From NCBI GenBank assembly GCA_025062295.1, contig JANXAJ010000023.1, forward strand, positions 1 to 34,195: a stretch of DNA of 34,195 bases, in the 5' to 3' direction. Origin of the DNA: Bacteroidia bacterium. GTDB taxonomy: Bacteria; Bacteroidota; Bacteroidia; SpSt-205. Positions 27,450 to 34,195 of this stretch are shown piece after piece (the stretch's first letter is position 1; every line of letters begins with the position of its first letter). Below the pieces are notes generated by a model, which made no database searches, was not told where the DNA came from, and was given only the letters and a program-made list of their open reading frames with translations. Position numbers and translations under genes: made by a program.

Positions 27450-28807
27450 TTCTTTATCACAGGCACAATAAGCTTTTGTCCAGCCCGAAGCTTGTCACTC
27501 TCTAAGCTATTAGCGCGCCTAATAACTTCAACACGAGTCCCATAGCGACGAGCAATTCCAGACAAGGTTTCTTTCTCTTTAACTGTATGGGTATGAAGCG
27601 AGCGAACGGGAATCTTGAGCTTTTTACCCGCCTGAATATTATCATCCTTTAGACTGTTCGCTTGTCTGAGATCTCTGACAGATACATCAAAAATTTCAGC
27701 TATCTTACGCAGATTGTCTCCTTTCCGAATGGTATATTCAAAATACTTTTTTTCTGAAGGCGTAGATGCCTTTTGAGGCTTAGAGGCAGGGGCTTCGGCG
27801 AGAGCGGGAAGTTCTGTCGGCGGACTCAAAGGAGGAGAGGAGGAGTGGATTTCTTCAGGGGGCTGGGGCTCCGTCTCTTCCACAGGGGGAACTGAAGCAG
27901 CTGTATCCACTTTTCCATTCTCTATAATGAGTATCTCCCCCTGCGGCTCGGAAGAAGCGGTCCGCCGGCTGCGCATAATCACAAGCGCAAATAGAAGAAT
28001 TACTGCCATACCAATGCCTCCTCCTATCAGATACTTGGGAGGAGGCCATCTCAGATTCATAAGCTGAGCAAAGATAGAGGTTTTGGCAGGCGGCTCGAGC
28101 AGTAGAGCTGTGATATTGTCATAACCACCTTGCTGATTAGCTCGGCGGACTAGCGCCTCCGCCTTCTCTTGAAGGGAAAGAGAGGTATCCCCCAGCACTT
28201 CCATCATCTCCTCCCGACTCAGGGCGTTTGAAAGCCCATCCGAACATAATAGGTAGATCGAGCCTGGGACCACCCGAATTCGTTTGACATGAGGGGTGGG
28301 AGGCGGCTGCTGCCCAAGACTCTGAGTAAGGACGTTTTTTTGGGGATGTTGAAGGGCTTGTTGAGGACTCAGTACCCCAGATGTAACCATCCGTTGCACC
28401 AGCGAATCGTCTTCTGTCAGCAGCTCAAGCTCCCCTTTCCTATACAGATAGAGCCGACTGTCGCCTACGTAGCCGTAGATCAGCTCTCTACCCATCACAA
28501 GGACTGCCACAATGGTAGAAGCTGGAGCTTTTCCTGAGGGATAGTGCTCACCTTGCAGAATAAGCCGCTGGTTGGCAAAGAGAATCGCATCGTGCATAAG
28601 ACTAACGGGATCAGTAGAGGGGTCGGCTTCCCGGAGGAAGTCATAGACGGCTTGAGCAGCCAAGTGAGCAGCCACCTCCCCCCCTACTTGACCCCCTACC
28701 CCGTCACAGACAATCCCTACATAGCCCTGAGGAACAGCTGCATGTAGAAAGTAGTCTTCATTAGATGAACGAATAGAACCTGGGTGAGTCGCTGCGCCAA
28801 CTTTCAC
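27446..28807 (-). CDS. PP2C-type protein phosphatase with transmembrane helix and two LysM domains
   Basis: This 453-residue protein joins a cytoplasmic Ser/Thr phosphatase to a wall-binding tail. Numbered from GTG 28810 (one residue more), the PP2C domain spans about 1-240 with the metal-binding set: SNEDYF (E18, D19), CDGVGG (D36, G37), GDSR (D117), SDGLSN (D191) and GYDNIT (D231). A single helix follows at 260-279, then a Pro/Glu/Ser-rich linker (303-350), then two LysM domains at about 357-401 (YTIRKGDNLRKIAEIF, LKIP) and 407-451 (HTVKEKETLSGIARRYG, LIVP). LysM binds N-acetylglucosamine glycans such as peptidoglycan. GTG 28807 forms a GTGA overlap with the pdhA stop and is taken as the start; GTG 28810 is adjacent. 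The downstream kinase is also coupled. Usual partners (PrpC/Stp) are soluble, so this membrane form is unusual. Confidence 0.92.
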   Translation of the reverse strand: MKVGAATHPGSIRSSNEDYFLHAAVPQGYVGIVCDGVGGQVGGEVAAHLAAQAVYDFLREADPSTDPVSLMHDAILFANQRLILQGEHYPSGKAPASTIVAVLVMGRELIYGYVGDSRLYLYRKGELELLTEDDSLVQRMVTSGVLSPQQALQHPQKNVLTQSLGQQPPPTPHVKRIRVVPGSIYLLCSDGLSNALSREEMMEVLGDTSLSLQEKAEALVRRANQQGGYDNITALLLEPPAKTSIFAQLMNLRWPPPKYLIGGGIGMAVILLFALVIMRSRRTASSEPQGEILIIENGKVDTAASVPPVEETEPQPPEEIHSSSPPLSPPTELPALAEAPASKPQKASTPSEKKYFEYTIRKGDNLRKIAEIFDVSVRDLRQANSLKDDNIQAGKKLKIPVRSLHTHTVKEKETLSGIARRYGTRVEVIRRANSLESDKLRAGQKLIVPVIKK

Positions 28808-29820
28808 CACCCTCGGAGAAAAGGATAGTCTGATTGAGTATAGACGTCTTCATAAAGCTGCTCAGGAGCTGGATAAGGGCTCGCTTCCGCAAAAGCAACC
28901 GCATCGGCTACTTCCGCTGCGACTTCCTCTTCTATACGCTCTATATCCTCGGCAGTGGCCAAATGATGCTCGTAGAGATAGCTCTGCAGACGAGCTATAG
29001 GATCCCGCTGGCGGTAGGCTTCTACCTCTTCCCGGGTCCGATACCGAGCAGGGTCTGACATAGAATGTCCTCTGTACCGATAGGTCACCACTTCCAGAAA
29101 ATAGGGGCCAGCCCCAGAGCGAGCATGTGCCACAGCCCGCTGCATCGCTTCATACACAGCGAACACATCCATTCCGTCCACTCGTTCTGAGGGCATCTCA
29201 TACGCGCATGCCAAGCGATATATCTCGGTTACATTGGAGCTTCGGCTAACTGAGGTGCCCATTGCATACTGATTATTCTCACACACATACACCACAGGGA
29301 GTCTCCATAGCATTGCCATATTGAAGCTTTCATGGAGCATACCCTGTCTTGCTGCTCCATCTCCGAAAAGCGTGGCACACACTAGGTCTTCTTCTCTGTA
29401 CTTGATAGCGAAAGCCACACCTGTACCAATTCCGATTTGAGCGCCGACGATACCGTGTCCTCCCAGAAAGCGATGCTCTTTAGAGAACATATGCATAGAG
29501 CCGCCCTTACCCCTGCAGCACCCTGTTTCCTTCCCAAGTAGCTCTGCAAAAATTGCCCGCATGGATATACCTCGGAGATATGCATTCCCATGCTCTCTAT
29601 ATCCCGTAATCAAGTAGTCTTCTCGGCGTAGGGCAGCCTCTATTCCCACCCCTGTCGCTTCCTGACCAATATATAAGTGAAGGAAGCCTCGGATCTTCTG
29701 TTGGGTGTAGAGCTGAGCAGCTTTTTCCTCCATGCGGCGCATCGCCAGCATTTGTCTATACCAGGAAAGAAGCTGCTCCTGGGTGTAGGGCAGGGTATCT
29801 GAAGTCTTTATTTTTGTCAT
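28804..29820 (-). CDS. pdhA: Pyruvate dehydrogenase E1 component subunit alpha
   Basis: PdhA, with PdhB, uses thiamine diphosphate to decarboxylate pyruvate in the pyruvate dehydrogenase complex. The 338 residues include GFLHLYIGQEATGVG, GHGIVGAQIGIGTG, the ThDP motif FGDGAARQG with ENNQYAMGTS about 28 residues later, and the phosphorylation-loop region YRYRGHSMSDPARYR typical of E1 alpha. Branched-chain oxoacid E1 alpha is a less likely reading. The frame extends to 29928, but ATG 29820 lies 4 bases after TATCTTTG and begins MTKIKTSDTLPYTQ, a sensible N-terminus. pdhB is not adjacent; instead the stop overlaps the phosphatase start (GTGA). It leads the pdhA-PP2C-kinase operon. Confidence 0.95.
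   Translation of the reverse strand: MTKIKTSDTLPYTQEQLLSWYRQMLAMRRMEEKAAQLYTQQKIRGFLHLYIGQEATGVGIEAALRREDYLITGYREHGNAYLRGISMRAIFAELLGKETGCCRGKGGSMHMFSKEHRFLGGHGIVGAQIGIGTGVAFAIKYREEDLVCATLFGDGAARQGMLHESFNMAMLWRLPVVYVCENNQYAMGTSVSRSSNVTEIYRLACAYEMPSERVDGMDVFAVYEAMQRAVAHARSGAGPYFLEVVTYRYRGHSMSDPARYRTREEVEAYRQRDPIARLQSYLYEHHLATAEDIERIEEEVAAEVADAVAFAEASPYPAPEQLYEDVYTQSDYPFLRGW
29809..29816 (+). promoter_or_regulatory. Candidate -7 box TATTTTTG of recF, inside the pdhA start
   Basis: A perfect TAnnTTTG match on the plus strand, 21 bases before the recF GTG at 29838. It lies within the first codons of pdhA on the opposite strand and next to the oppositely facing pdhA box. Confidence 0.45.
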
Positions 29821-29824
29821 AGAG

Positions 29825-29832
29825 CAAAGATA
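29825..29832 (-). promoter_or_regulatory. -7 box TATCTTTG of the pdhA-PP2C-kinase operon
   Basis: A perfect TAnnTTTG match on the minus strand, 4 bases before the pdhA ATG at 29820. It fixes the pdhA start and rules out the upstream extension to 29928. Confidence 0.7.
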
Positions 29833-29837
29833 CATCA

Positions 29838-30869
29838 GTGCTTCAAGCCATAGAACTGCGGCATTTCCGATGTTACACGGAAAAGACATTTTGGGTGGGA
29901 GGGCAAAACAGCGCCTGGATCGGACCAAATGCCTCAGGGAAAACCAGCGTCTTAGAAGCTATCCAGAAGGTAGCTATTTTGCGAGGATTTGGGAAGGAGG
30001 AGGAGCTTCTTCAGTGGGGTGCTTCTGCTTACCGACTGCGAGCCCACCTTGCGGATGGGATTGTAGAGGTTCTATACGAGAAGGGCAAAGGCACCCGAGT
30101 GCTATGGGAAGGAGTTCCCATAGAGCCTCTCCACCACTGGATAGGGCGGCTTCCCGTTGTCTCTCTAAAGCCGTCTGATATTAGCTGGATAGAAAGTGGG
30201 GCGGCTGAGCGCCGTCGATGGGCTGACCGCCTTCTGAGCCAGTCCTCCCCCCTCTATATGGAGGCGCTAAGCCGCTATCAGCGAGCCCTAAGCCAACGAA
30301 ATGCCTTGCTGGCCCTAACAGAGACTACACCCTCTCAGATAGAAGCTTGGAATCACGTTTTAGAACAGGAAGGAATCCAAATCCAGCTTTTTCGATATAG
30401 ACTCGTAGAGCATCTCTATCCTCTTCTTCAAGAGTTCTATTCTGGATTTGGCCCAGAAAAAGTGGCTCTTACCTACAGATATTCTGTTGAGCCTGCGCTG
30501 GAGGACTGGCGAAAGGCATGGCAGCGGGTATATGCAGAGGAGCGCCGACGAGGCTACACTCTTATTGGTCCTCATTTGGAAGATTTTCTCCTCTTACTGG
30601 ATGGGCGCCCAGCCCGTGGCTACGCCTCAGAGGGCCAAAAAAAATCCTTACTCATTGCTCTGAAGTGGGCAGAGGTGGCTCACCTGCAGCGATACGGCTC
30701 TCCCCCCCTTCTCCTCTTAGATGATATTGGAGAAAAGCTAGATGAGCATCGCCTTCAAGCAGTGGGACGACTCAGCCAACTTGCCTCCCAGACCTTTATC
30801 ACAGATACGGATGAAAATCGGGTCCGCCGGGCTTTTCCCGAGATAGAGATTCTATCTACTTTTCCTTAG
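29838..30869 (+). CDS. recF: DNA replication and repair protein RecF
   Basis: RecF is an SMC-like ATPase that helps load RecA at gaps and stalled forks. The 343-residue protein starts with MLQAIELRHFRCY, then Walker A GPNASGKTS (in place of the more usual GxNGxGKT). Further on come LPVVSLKPSDI, ERRRWADRLLS, the signature-like YASEGQKKSLLIALKWAE and Walker B LLLLDDIGEKLD. Length fits RecF (about 350-370). The start is GTG at 29838, 17 bases from the divergent pdhA start. It is convergent with dnaB, with only 16 bases between the stops. The gene is not beside dnaN or gyrB here. Confidence 0.93.
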   Translation: MLQAIELRHFRCYTEKTFWVGGQNSAWIGPNASGKTSVLEAIQKVAILRGFGKEEELLQWGASAYRLRAHLADGIVEVLYEKGKGTRVLWEGVPIEPLHHWIGRLPVVSLKPSDISWIESGAAERRRWADRLLSQSSPLYMEALSRYQRALSQRNALLALTETTPSQIEAWNHVLEQEGIQIQLFRYRLVEHLYPLLQEFYSGFGPEKVALTYRYSVEPALEDWRKAWQRVYAEERRRGYTLIGPHLEDFLLLLDGRPARGYASEGQKKSLLIALKWAEVAHLQRYGSPPLLLLDDIGEKLDEHRLQAVGRLSQLASQTFITDTDENRVRRAFPEIEILSTFP

Positions 30870-30885
30870 CTTAGGGCTGCTTATT

Positions 30886-32349
30886 CTAAAAAGGAGGGGA
30901 ACTTTCGTCTTCATCTTCTAAGGGGGTTTCGTTCGCTCGGGAGGAGAAGGTATAACCTCCCTCTGGCGGAAGAATCGTTGGCTCCACAGATAAGAATCGC
31001 ATGTATTCACTTATGAAACGCAAGCGCACTTTCCCGATGGGGCCATTTCGCTGCTTGCTCAGAAGCACTTCGGTAATGCCCTGGGTAGGATTGCCCTCTT
31101 CATCCTGCATGATGCCGTAGTACTCAGGTCGGTAGAGAAAGAAGACGACATCCGCATCTTGCTCCAAACTCCCGCTTTCACGCAAGTCTGAGAGCTGAGG
31201 GCGGCGGTCCCCCCCTCGCGTCTCTACAGCCCGACTCAACTGAGAAAGAGCGATGATAGGTACCTCTAATTCTCGTGCCAAAGCCTTGAGGGAACGAGAG
31301 ATAGAGGCAATCTCCTGCTCTCGATTTGCGCTGCGTTGAGTGGTCCCCATAAGCTGGAGGTAATCTACCATCACTAACTGAATATTGCGCTCAGCCTTTA
31401 GCCGGCGACATTTGGCTCGCAGGTCATAGATAGTGATGGAAGGCGTATCATCAATATAGAGGGGAGCTTGGGCTAGCCGCTCAAGCTTTTGAGGCAGAGC
31501 TAACCAGACCTCAGGTGGTATTTTTCCTGTTCTTAGCGCTTCAGAGCTGATTTCCACTTCCATACTGATGAAGCGATACATAAGCTGAAGAGCCGACATC
31601 TCCAGGGAGAATATAGCCACAGGATAGCCGCTCATAGCGGCATTTCGAGCAAGATTCAGAGCGAAGGCGGTTTTGCCCATACTCGGACGAGCTGCTAAAA
31701 TGATAAGGTCAGACTTCTGCCATCCTGCTGTCATGCGGTCAAGTTCGGGGAAGCCAGAGGGAACGCCTGTGAGAGGCTGATTCTTCTGCCGCAGCTTCTC
31801 CAGAAGGGCTAAGGCTTCCTGAAGCACGCGTTCCCCTGATTGGACACTGCGCCGCATATGATGCTGCGACAGTTCATACAGCCGATTTTCAGTTGCATCT
31901 AAGAGGTCAAATGCATCGGTCTCCTCCTGAAAAGCCCGCTCTGCAACCTCACTTGCCAGGGTGATAAGCTGACGCAGGAGATATTTTTCTACTATAACCC
32001 TTGCATAAGTTTCAGCATTAGCGCTAGAGGCTACTCCGAGCGTTAGCTCCGCCAGATAATAAGGACCGATTTCTTTCAAATCGCCTGTGCGGCGCAGGGC
32101 CTCAGTTACACTGATAAGGTCTATAGGCAGCCCTTGATCAAAGAGCGAACGGATCGCCGCATAAATGCGCTGGTGCCGCGGCTCGTAGAAGGTCTCAGGC
32201 GATAGAAGGTCTACCACCTTAGCAATAGCATCTTTCTCAATGAGGAGCGCTCCCAGCAAAGCCCGCTCTACCTCAAGGGCTTGAGGCACAACCTTGCCCG
32301 TCAGGTCTGCAACTAAAGGACTTCCTCCTTTTGCCTTTCGCGTCGCCAC
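30886..32349 (-). CDS. dnaB: Replicative DNA helicase DnaB
   Basis: DnaB is the hexameric 5'-3' helicase that unwinds DNA at the replication fork. The 487 residues comprise the N-terminal domain (about 20-170, PQALEVERALLGALLI and YEPRHQRIYAAI), a linker, and the RecA-like domain. Walker A is ARPSMGKT (220-227), the catalytic Glu is in FSLEMS (E250), Walker B is VMVDYLQLM (326-334), and the later motif QLSDLRESGSLEQDADVV is intact. The acidic, disordered C-terminus ends EDEDESSPPF. No intein interrupts the usual insertion sites. The start is GTG, 4 bases after TATTTTTG. Confidence 0.97.
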   Translation of the reverse strand: MATRKAKGGSPLVADLTGKVVPQALEVERALLGALLIEKDAIAKVVDLLSPETFYEPRHQRIYAAIRSLFDQGLPIDLISVTEALRRTGDLKEIGPYYLAELTLGVASSANAETYARVIVEKYLLRQLITLASEVAERAFQEETDAFDLLDATENRLYELSQHHMRRSVQSGERVLQEALALLEKLRQKNQPLTGVPSGFPELDRMTAGWQKSDLIILAARPSMGKTAFALNLARNAAMSGYPVAIFSLEMSALQLMYRFISMEVEISSEALRTGKIPPEVWLALPQKLERLAQAPLYIDDTPSITIYDLRAKCRRLKAERNIQLVMVDYLQLMGTTQRSANREQEIASISRSLKALARELEVPIIALSQLSRAVETRGGDRRPQLSDLRESGSLEQDADVVFFLYRPEYYGIMQDEEGNPTQGITEVLLSKQRNGPIGKVRLRFISEYMRFLSVEPTILPPEGGYTFSSRANETPLEDEDESSPPF

Positions 32350-32353
32350 CTCT

Positions 32354-32361
32354 CAAAAATA
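32354..32361 (-). promoter_or_regulatory. -7 box TATTTTTG of dnaB
   Basis: A perfect TAnnTTTG match on the minus strand, 4 bases (AGAG) before the GTG start at 32349. AGAGG overlaps the start and is too close to serve as a normal ribosome-binding site. Confidence 0.65.
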
Positions 32362-32469
32362 AGGCATTCGCACCACTGCCTCCGCAGCTGCAGTTACGCC
32401 CCTCTTCCATCACTATACGGCATTAGAGGCTCGCTGTAGCTCTTAATCAAAGCATCCAAAAATTCTACC

Positions 32470-32477
32470 CACTTTTG
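32470..32477 (+). promoter_or_regulatory. Near-consensus -7 box CACTTTTG of the Wzi/RemB-like gene
   Basis: CACTTTTG differs from TAnnTTTG only at the first base and ends 6 bases before ATG 32484, matching the spacing at other genes here. Confidence 0.4.
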
Positions 32478-32483
32478 AAGAGG

Positions 32484-34094
32484 ATGCAACGAGGATGGGT
32501 ACTCCTACTCCTTTGGTTTGCCCTTGCACAAGATGGAGATATTTTCACTGGTAGTGAAATATACACCTATTTTGAGCGCTGGGATGTGCGAGGGTGGATA
32601 GATACCTTCGTTCCGATAGAGACTCGTCCATGGGGACGAGAAGAGGGGTATTTGCTTCTCAAGCGAGCTGATACGACTCAGCTTCACCGACTGGATCGGG
32701 CACGGTATGAGCGGGCTCTTTTTTTGCTCTCTGATAGCCTCCCTCCCCGGCGGTGGAAAGATAAGCTATCATGGCTTCTGCCTGAGGGTCGCGACCTTCT
32801 GGTAGCCCGCACCCCATGGGGCTCGGTGTATTTTGGAGCTCTCTTGAATCTGTCGCTAGGACGAGATAGCACGGGTCCCCTTTACCAGAATACACGAGGT
32901 GCTTATGTCCGAGCGCGAATAGGACGAAAGGTAGGCATATATGCTGACTTCTTAGAGACCCAAACACGCCCACCCTTTTTCATTAGCGATAGGTATCAGA
33001 CCTACCAGACCTTGTGGGGCGAGACTTTCGTCAAGCCCTTCCGTCAAGGTGGATTTGATTATGCAAACACCCGGGGCTACATCACTTACTCTCCCCTTCC
33101 CGCTATTCGGTTCAAGTTTGGGCGAGATAAGGGATTCTGGGGTTCAGGATTTCAGAGCCTTTTCCTTAGCGATTATCCTCCAGAGTATTTATACTTTCAT
33201 ACAAGGGTTCGCTTAGGCTCATGGGAATACCATAGTCTTATAGCACAACTGATTGACTATATCCCCAATAAGCCCGACATCTGGGGGGATCAGCCCCGAA
33301 AATACCTTGCCCTTCATCAGCTTCTCTGGCGCCCAGCCCGAGGGATAAGTATTGGATTCTTTGAAGGAGTAATGCATAATCCTTGGACCCCCCTTGGACG
33401 GCGAGGATTAGAGATAAGCTACCTTGTTCCGCTGATCTTTTACCGAACCACTGAGCAGTTTCTTGGAAGTCCAGACAATGCAATCTTGGGCATATTTGGA
33501 AGAACTAATCTTTTCCGCCACTTTCAGCTTTATGCTCAGCTTGCGATTGACGACTATAATTTTGCCAAGCGGCGAGAAGGACGAGGATGGTGGGGAAATA
33601 AATACGCATGGCAGCTCGGGATAAAGGGATTTGACCTTGGACTTCCTACCTTGGACGCGCAGATAGAATTCAATCAAGTGCAACCTTACACATACAGCCA
33701 TAGCACGATTCCGGCTGCTTGGACTCACCATGGTCAATTCCTAGCCCATCCTTATGGAGCGAATCTCCAGGAGCTTGTTGGGCTCCTGCGATATCAGCCC
33801 CTCCCTGGTATCACCCTAGAAGGGCGCCTTTCTCTCGTCCGGCAGGGACTCAATCACGCAGGAGAAAACTGGGGAAGCGATATTTTTATCAGCGACATAA
33901 CTCATCGGCAAGAGTTCGGAAACCGCATCCTTCAAGGCAGAAGGGAAAATTATACCCTTTTTCATGGAAGACTTATTTATCAATTCCGAAATTTGCCTCT
34001 CTATGTAGAAGTAGAGGGATTTGAGCGGAATAGGAGGCGTGGAGGGATCATAGTGCTGCGGTGGCTGCTGCCATCTAAGGTGGTCAGGTTTTGA
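32484..34094 (+). CDS. Outer membrane beta-barrel protein, capsule-assembly Wzi / gliding RemB-like
   Basis: This protein of about 536 residues has a signal peptide ending WFALA|Q and then strands typical of an outer membrane barrel. Segments such as FKFGRDKGFWGSGFQSLFLS, DYPPEYLYF, YLALHQLLWRP, ISIGFFEGVMHNP and LGSPDNAILGIF resemble Bacteroidota proteins annotated as Wzi-family capsule assembly or gliding motility RemB. Wzi helps anchor capsular polysaccharide on the surface; RemB is linked to gliding. I cannot tell which applies, and no capsule or gliding genes are adjacent. The frame could begin at TTG 32475, but ATG 32484 begins the signal peptide and lies 6 bases after CACTTTTG. It ends in Phe, as many barrels do (VVRF). 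Confidence 0.75.
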   Translation: MQRGWVLLLLWFALAQDGDIFTGSEIYTYFERWDVRGWIDTFVPIETRPWGREEGYLLLKRADTTQLHRLDRARYERALFLLSDSLPPRRWKDKLSWLLPEGRDLLVARTPWGSVYFGALLNLSLGRDSTGPLYQNTRGAYVRARIGRKVGIYADFLETQTRPPFFISDRYQTYQTLWGETFVKPFRQGGFDYANTRGYITYSPLPAIRFKFGRDKGFWGSGFQSLFLSDYPPEYLYFHTRVRLGSWEYHSLIAQLIDYIPNKPDIWGDQPRKYLALHQLLWRPARGISIGFFEGVMHNPWTPLGRRGLEISYLVPLIFYRTTEQFLGSPDNAILGIFGRTNLFRHFQLYAQLAIDDYNFAKRREGRGWWGNKYAWQLGIKGFDLGLPTLDAQIEFNQVQPYTYSHSTIPAAWTHHGQFLAHPYGANLQELVGLLRYQPLPGITLEGRLSLVRQGLNHAGENWGSDIFISDITHRQEFGNRILQGRRENYTLFHGRLIYQFRNLPLYVEVEGFERNRRRGGIIVLRWLLPSKVVRF

Positions 34095-34100
34095 GGTTGA

Positions 34101-34150
34101 GGTTTTTAGCGGCGGGCGGCGCCCGACGGGGGGGCCGCCCCGGAAAAACC
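34101..34150. repeat. GC-rich two-tier hairpin after the last gene
   Basis: GGTTTTT (34101-34107) pairs with AAAAACC (34144-34150), and inside it GGGCGGC (34114-34120) pairs with GCCGCCC (34134-34140). It starts 6 bases after the stop of the Wzi/RemB-like gene and could act as a terminator, though no T-tract follows on the plus strand. The surrounding base composition is unlike the rest of the window and lies at the contig end, so sequence quality is a concern. Confidence 0.4.
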
Positions 34151-34195
34151 AAAGCCCCCCAACCACCCCCCCACAAAAAGCAAAACCCCAGCCGC

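Noticed and set aside
29821..29928. N-terminal extension of pdhA to 29928
   Set aside because: It runs across the pdhA promoter and into recF coding sequence; ATG 29820 fits the promoter and family length.
32349..32353. AGAGG before dnaB as a Shine-Dalgarno site
   Set aside because: It touches the GTG start with no spacing and is explained by the promoter-to-start junction.

Overview
This window reads as part of a Bacteroidota chromosome, and both ends look like raw contig ends. Four signals support that placement. (1) Secreted proteins have signal peptides ending in A|Q, the Bacteroidetes 'Q-rule', and two carry or resemble C-terminal type IX secretion (T9SS) sorting domains. (2) There is a SusC-type TonB-dependent receptor with an N-terminal carboxypeptidase-regulatory-like domain. 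(3) Operon-leading genes have the Bacteroidota -7 box TAnnTTTG. (4) atpD and a short atpC form a pair away from other ATP synthase genes. Gene density is high and no rRNA, tRNA, insertion sequence, prophage or CRISPR array was seen. I cannot name the species.

Layout. 1-749 is a contig-end stretch holding a broken outer-membrane-protein gene. 796-6560 (minus) is one tightly packed run: ferredoxin, ABC ATPase, MATE exporter and Omp85 barrel, then a small secreted protein with its own promoter and a large secreted protein. 6655-7278 (plus) is a lipoprotein with collagen-like triplets. 7279-7673 is non-coding. 7674-10487 (minus) is the TonB-dependent receptor. 10646-13522 (plus) is glycine decarboxylase gcvP. 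13661-16860 (minus) is pfkA, an aldehyde dehydrogenase and thiG. 16920-19951 (plus) is atpD-atpC-bioA. 19948-23240 (minus) is a copper-type P1B ATPase followed by a saccharopine/lysine-dehydrogenase-like protein. 23331-25835 (minus) is a T9SS-secreted repeat protein with a clear terminator. 25920-29820 (minus) is pdhA, a PP2C phosphatase with LysM domains, and a Ser/Thr kinase. 29838-30869 (plus) is recF. 30886-32349 (minus) is dnaB. 32484-34094 (plus) is a Wzi/RemB-like outer membrane barrel.

How the genes work together. Many are housekeeping (glycolysis, glycine cleavage, pyruvate dehydrogenase, ATP synthase, biotin and thiamine synthesis, replication and repair). Two accessory modules stand out. 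One is the translationally coupled ferredoxin/ABC/MATE/Omp85 cluster, which spans both membranes and lacks a dedicated ABC permease. The other is the pdhA/PP2C/kinase cluster, in which the peptidoglycan-binding LysM domains sit on the phosphatase rather than on the kinase.

The strongest global observation is regulatory. At nearly every operon-leading gene the TAnnTTTG box lies only 4-8 bases before the start codon, so those transcripts should be leaderless or nearly so. The same pattern corrects several start codons (gcvP, pdhA, the TonB receptor, the repeat protein, the small secreted protein).
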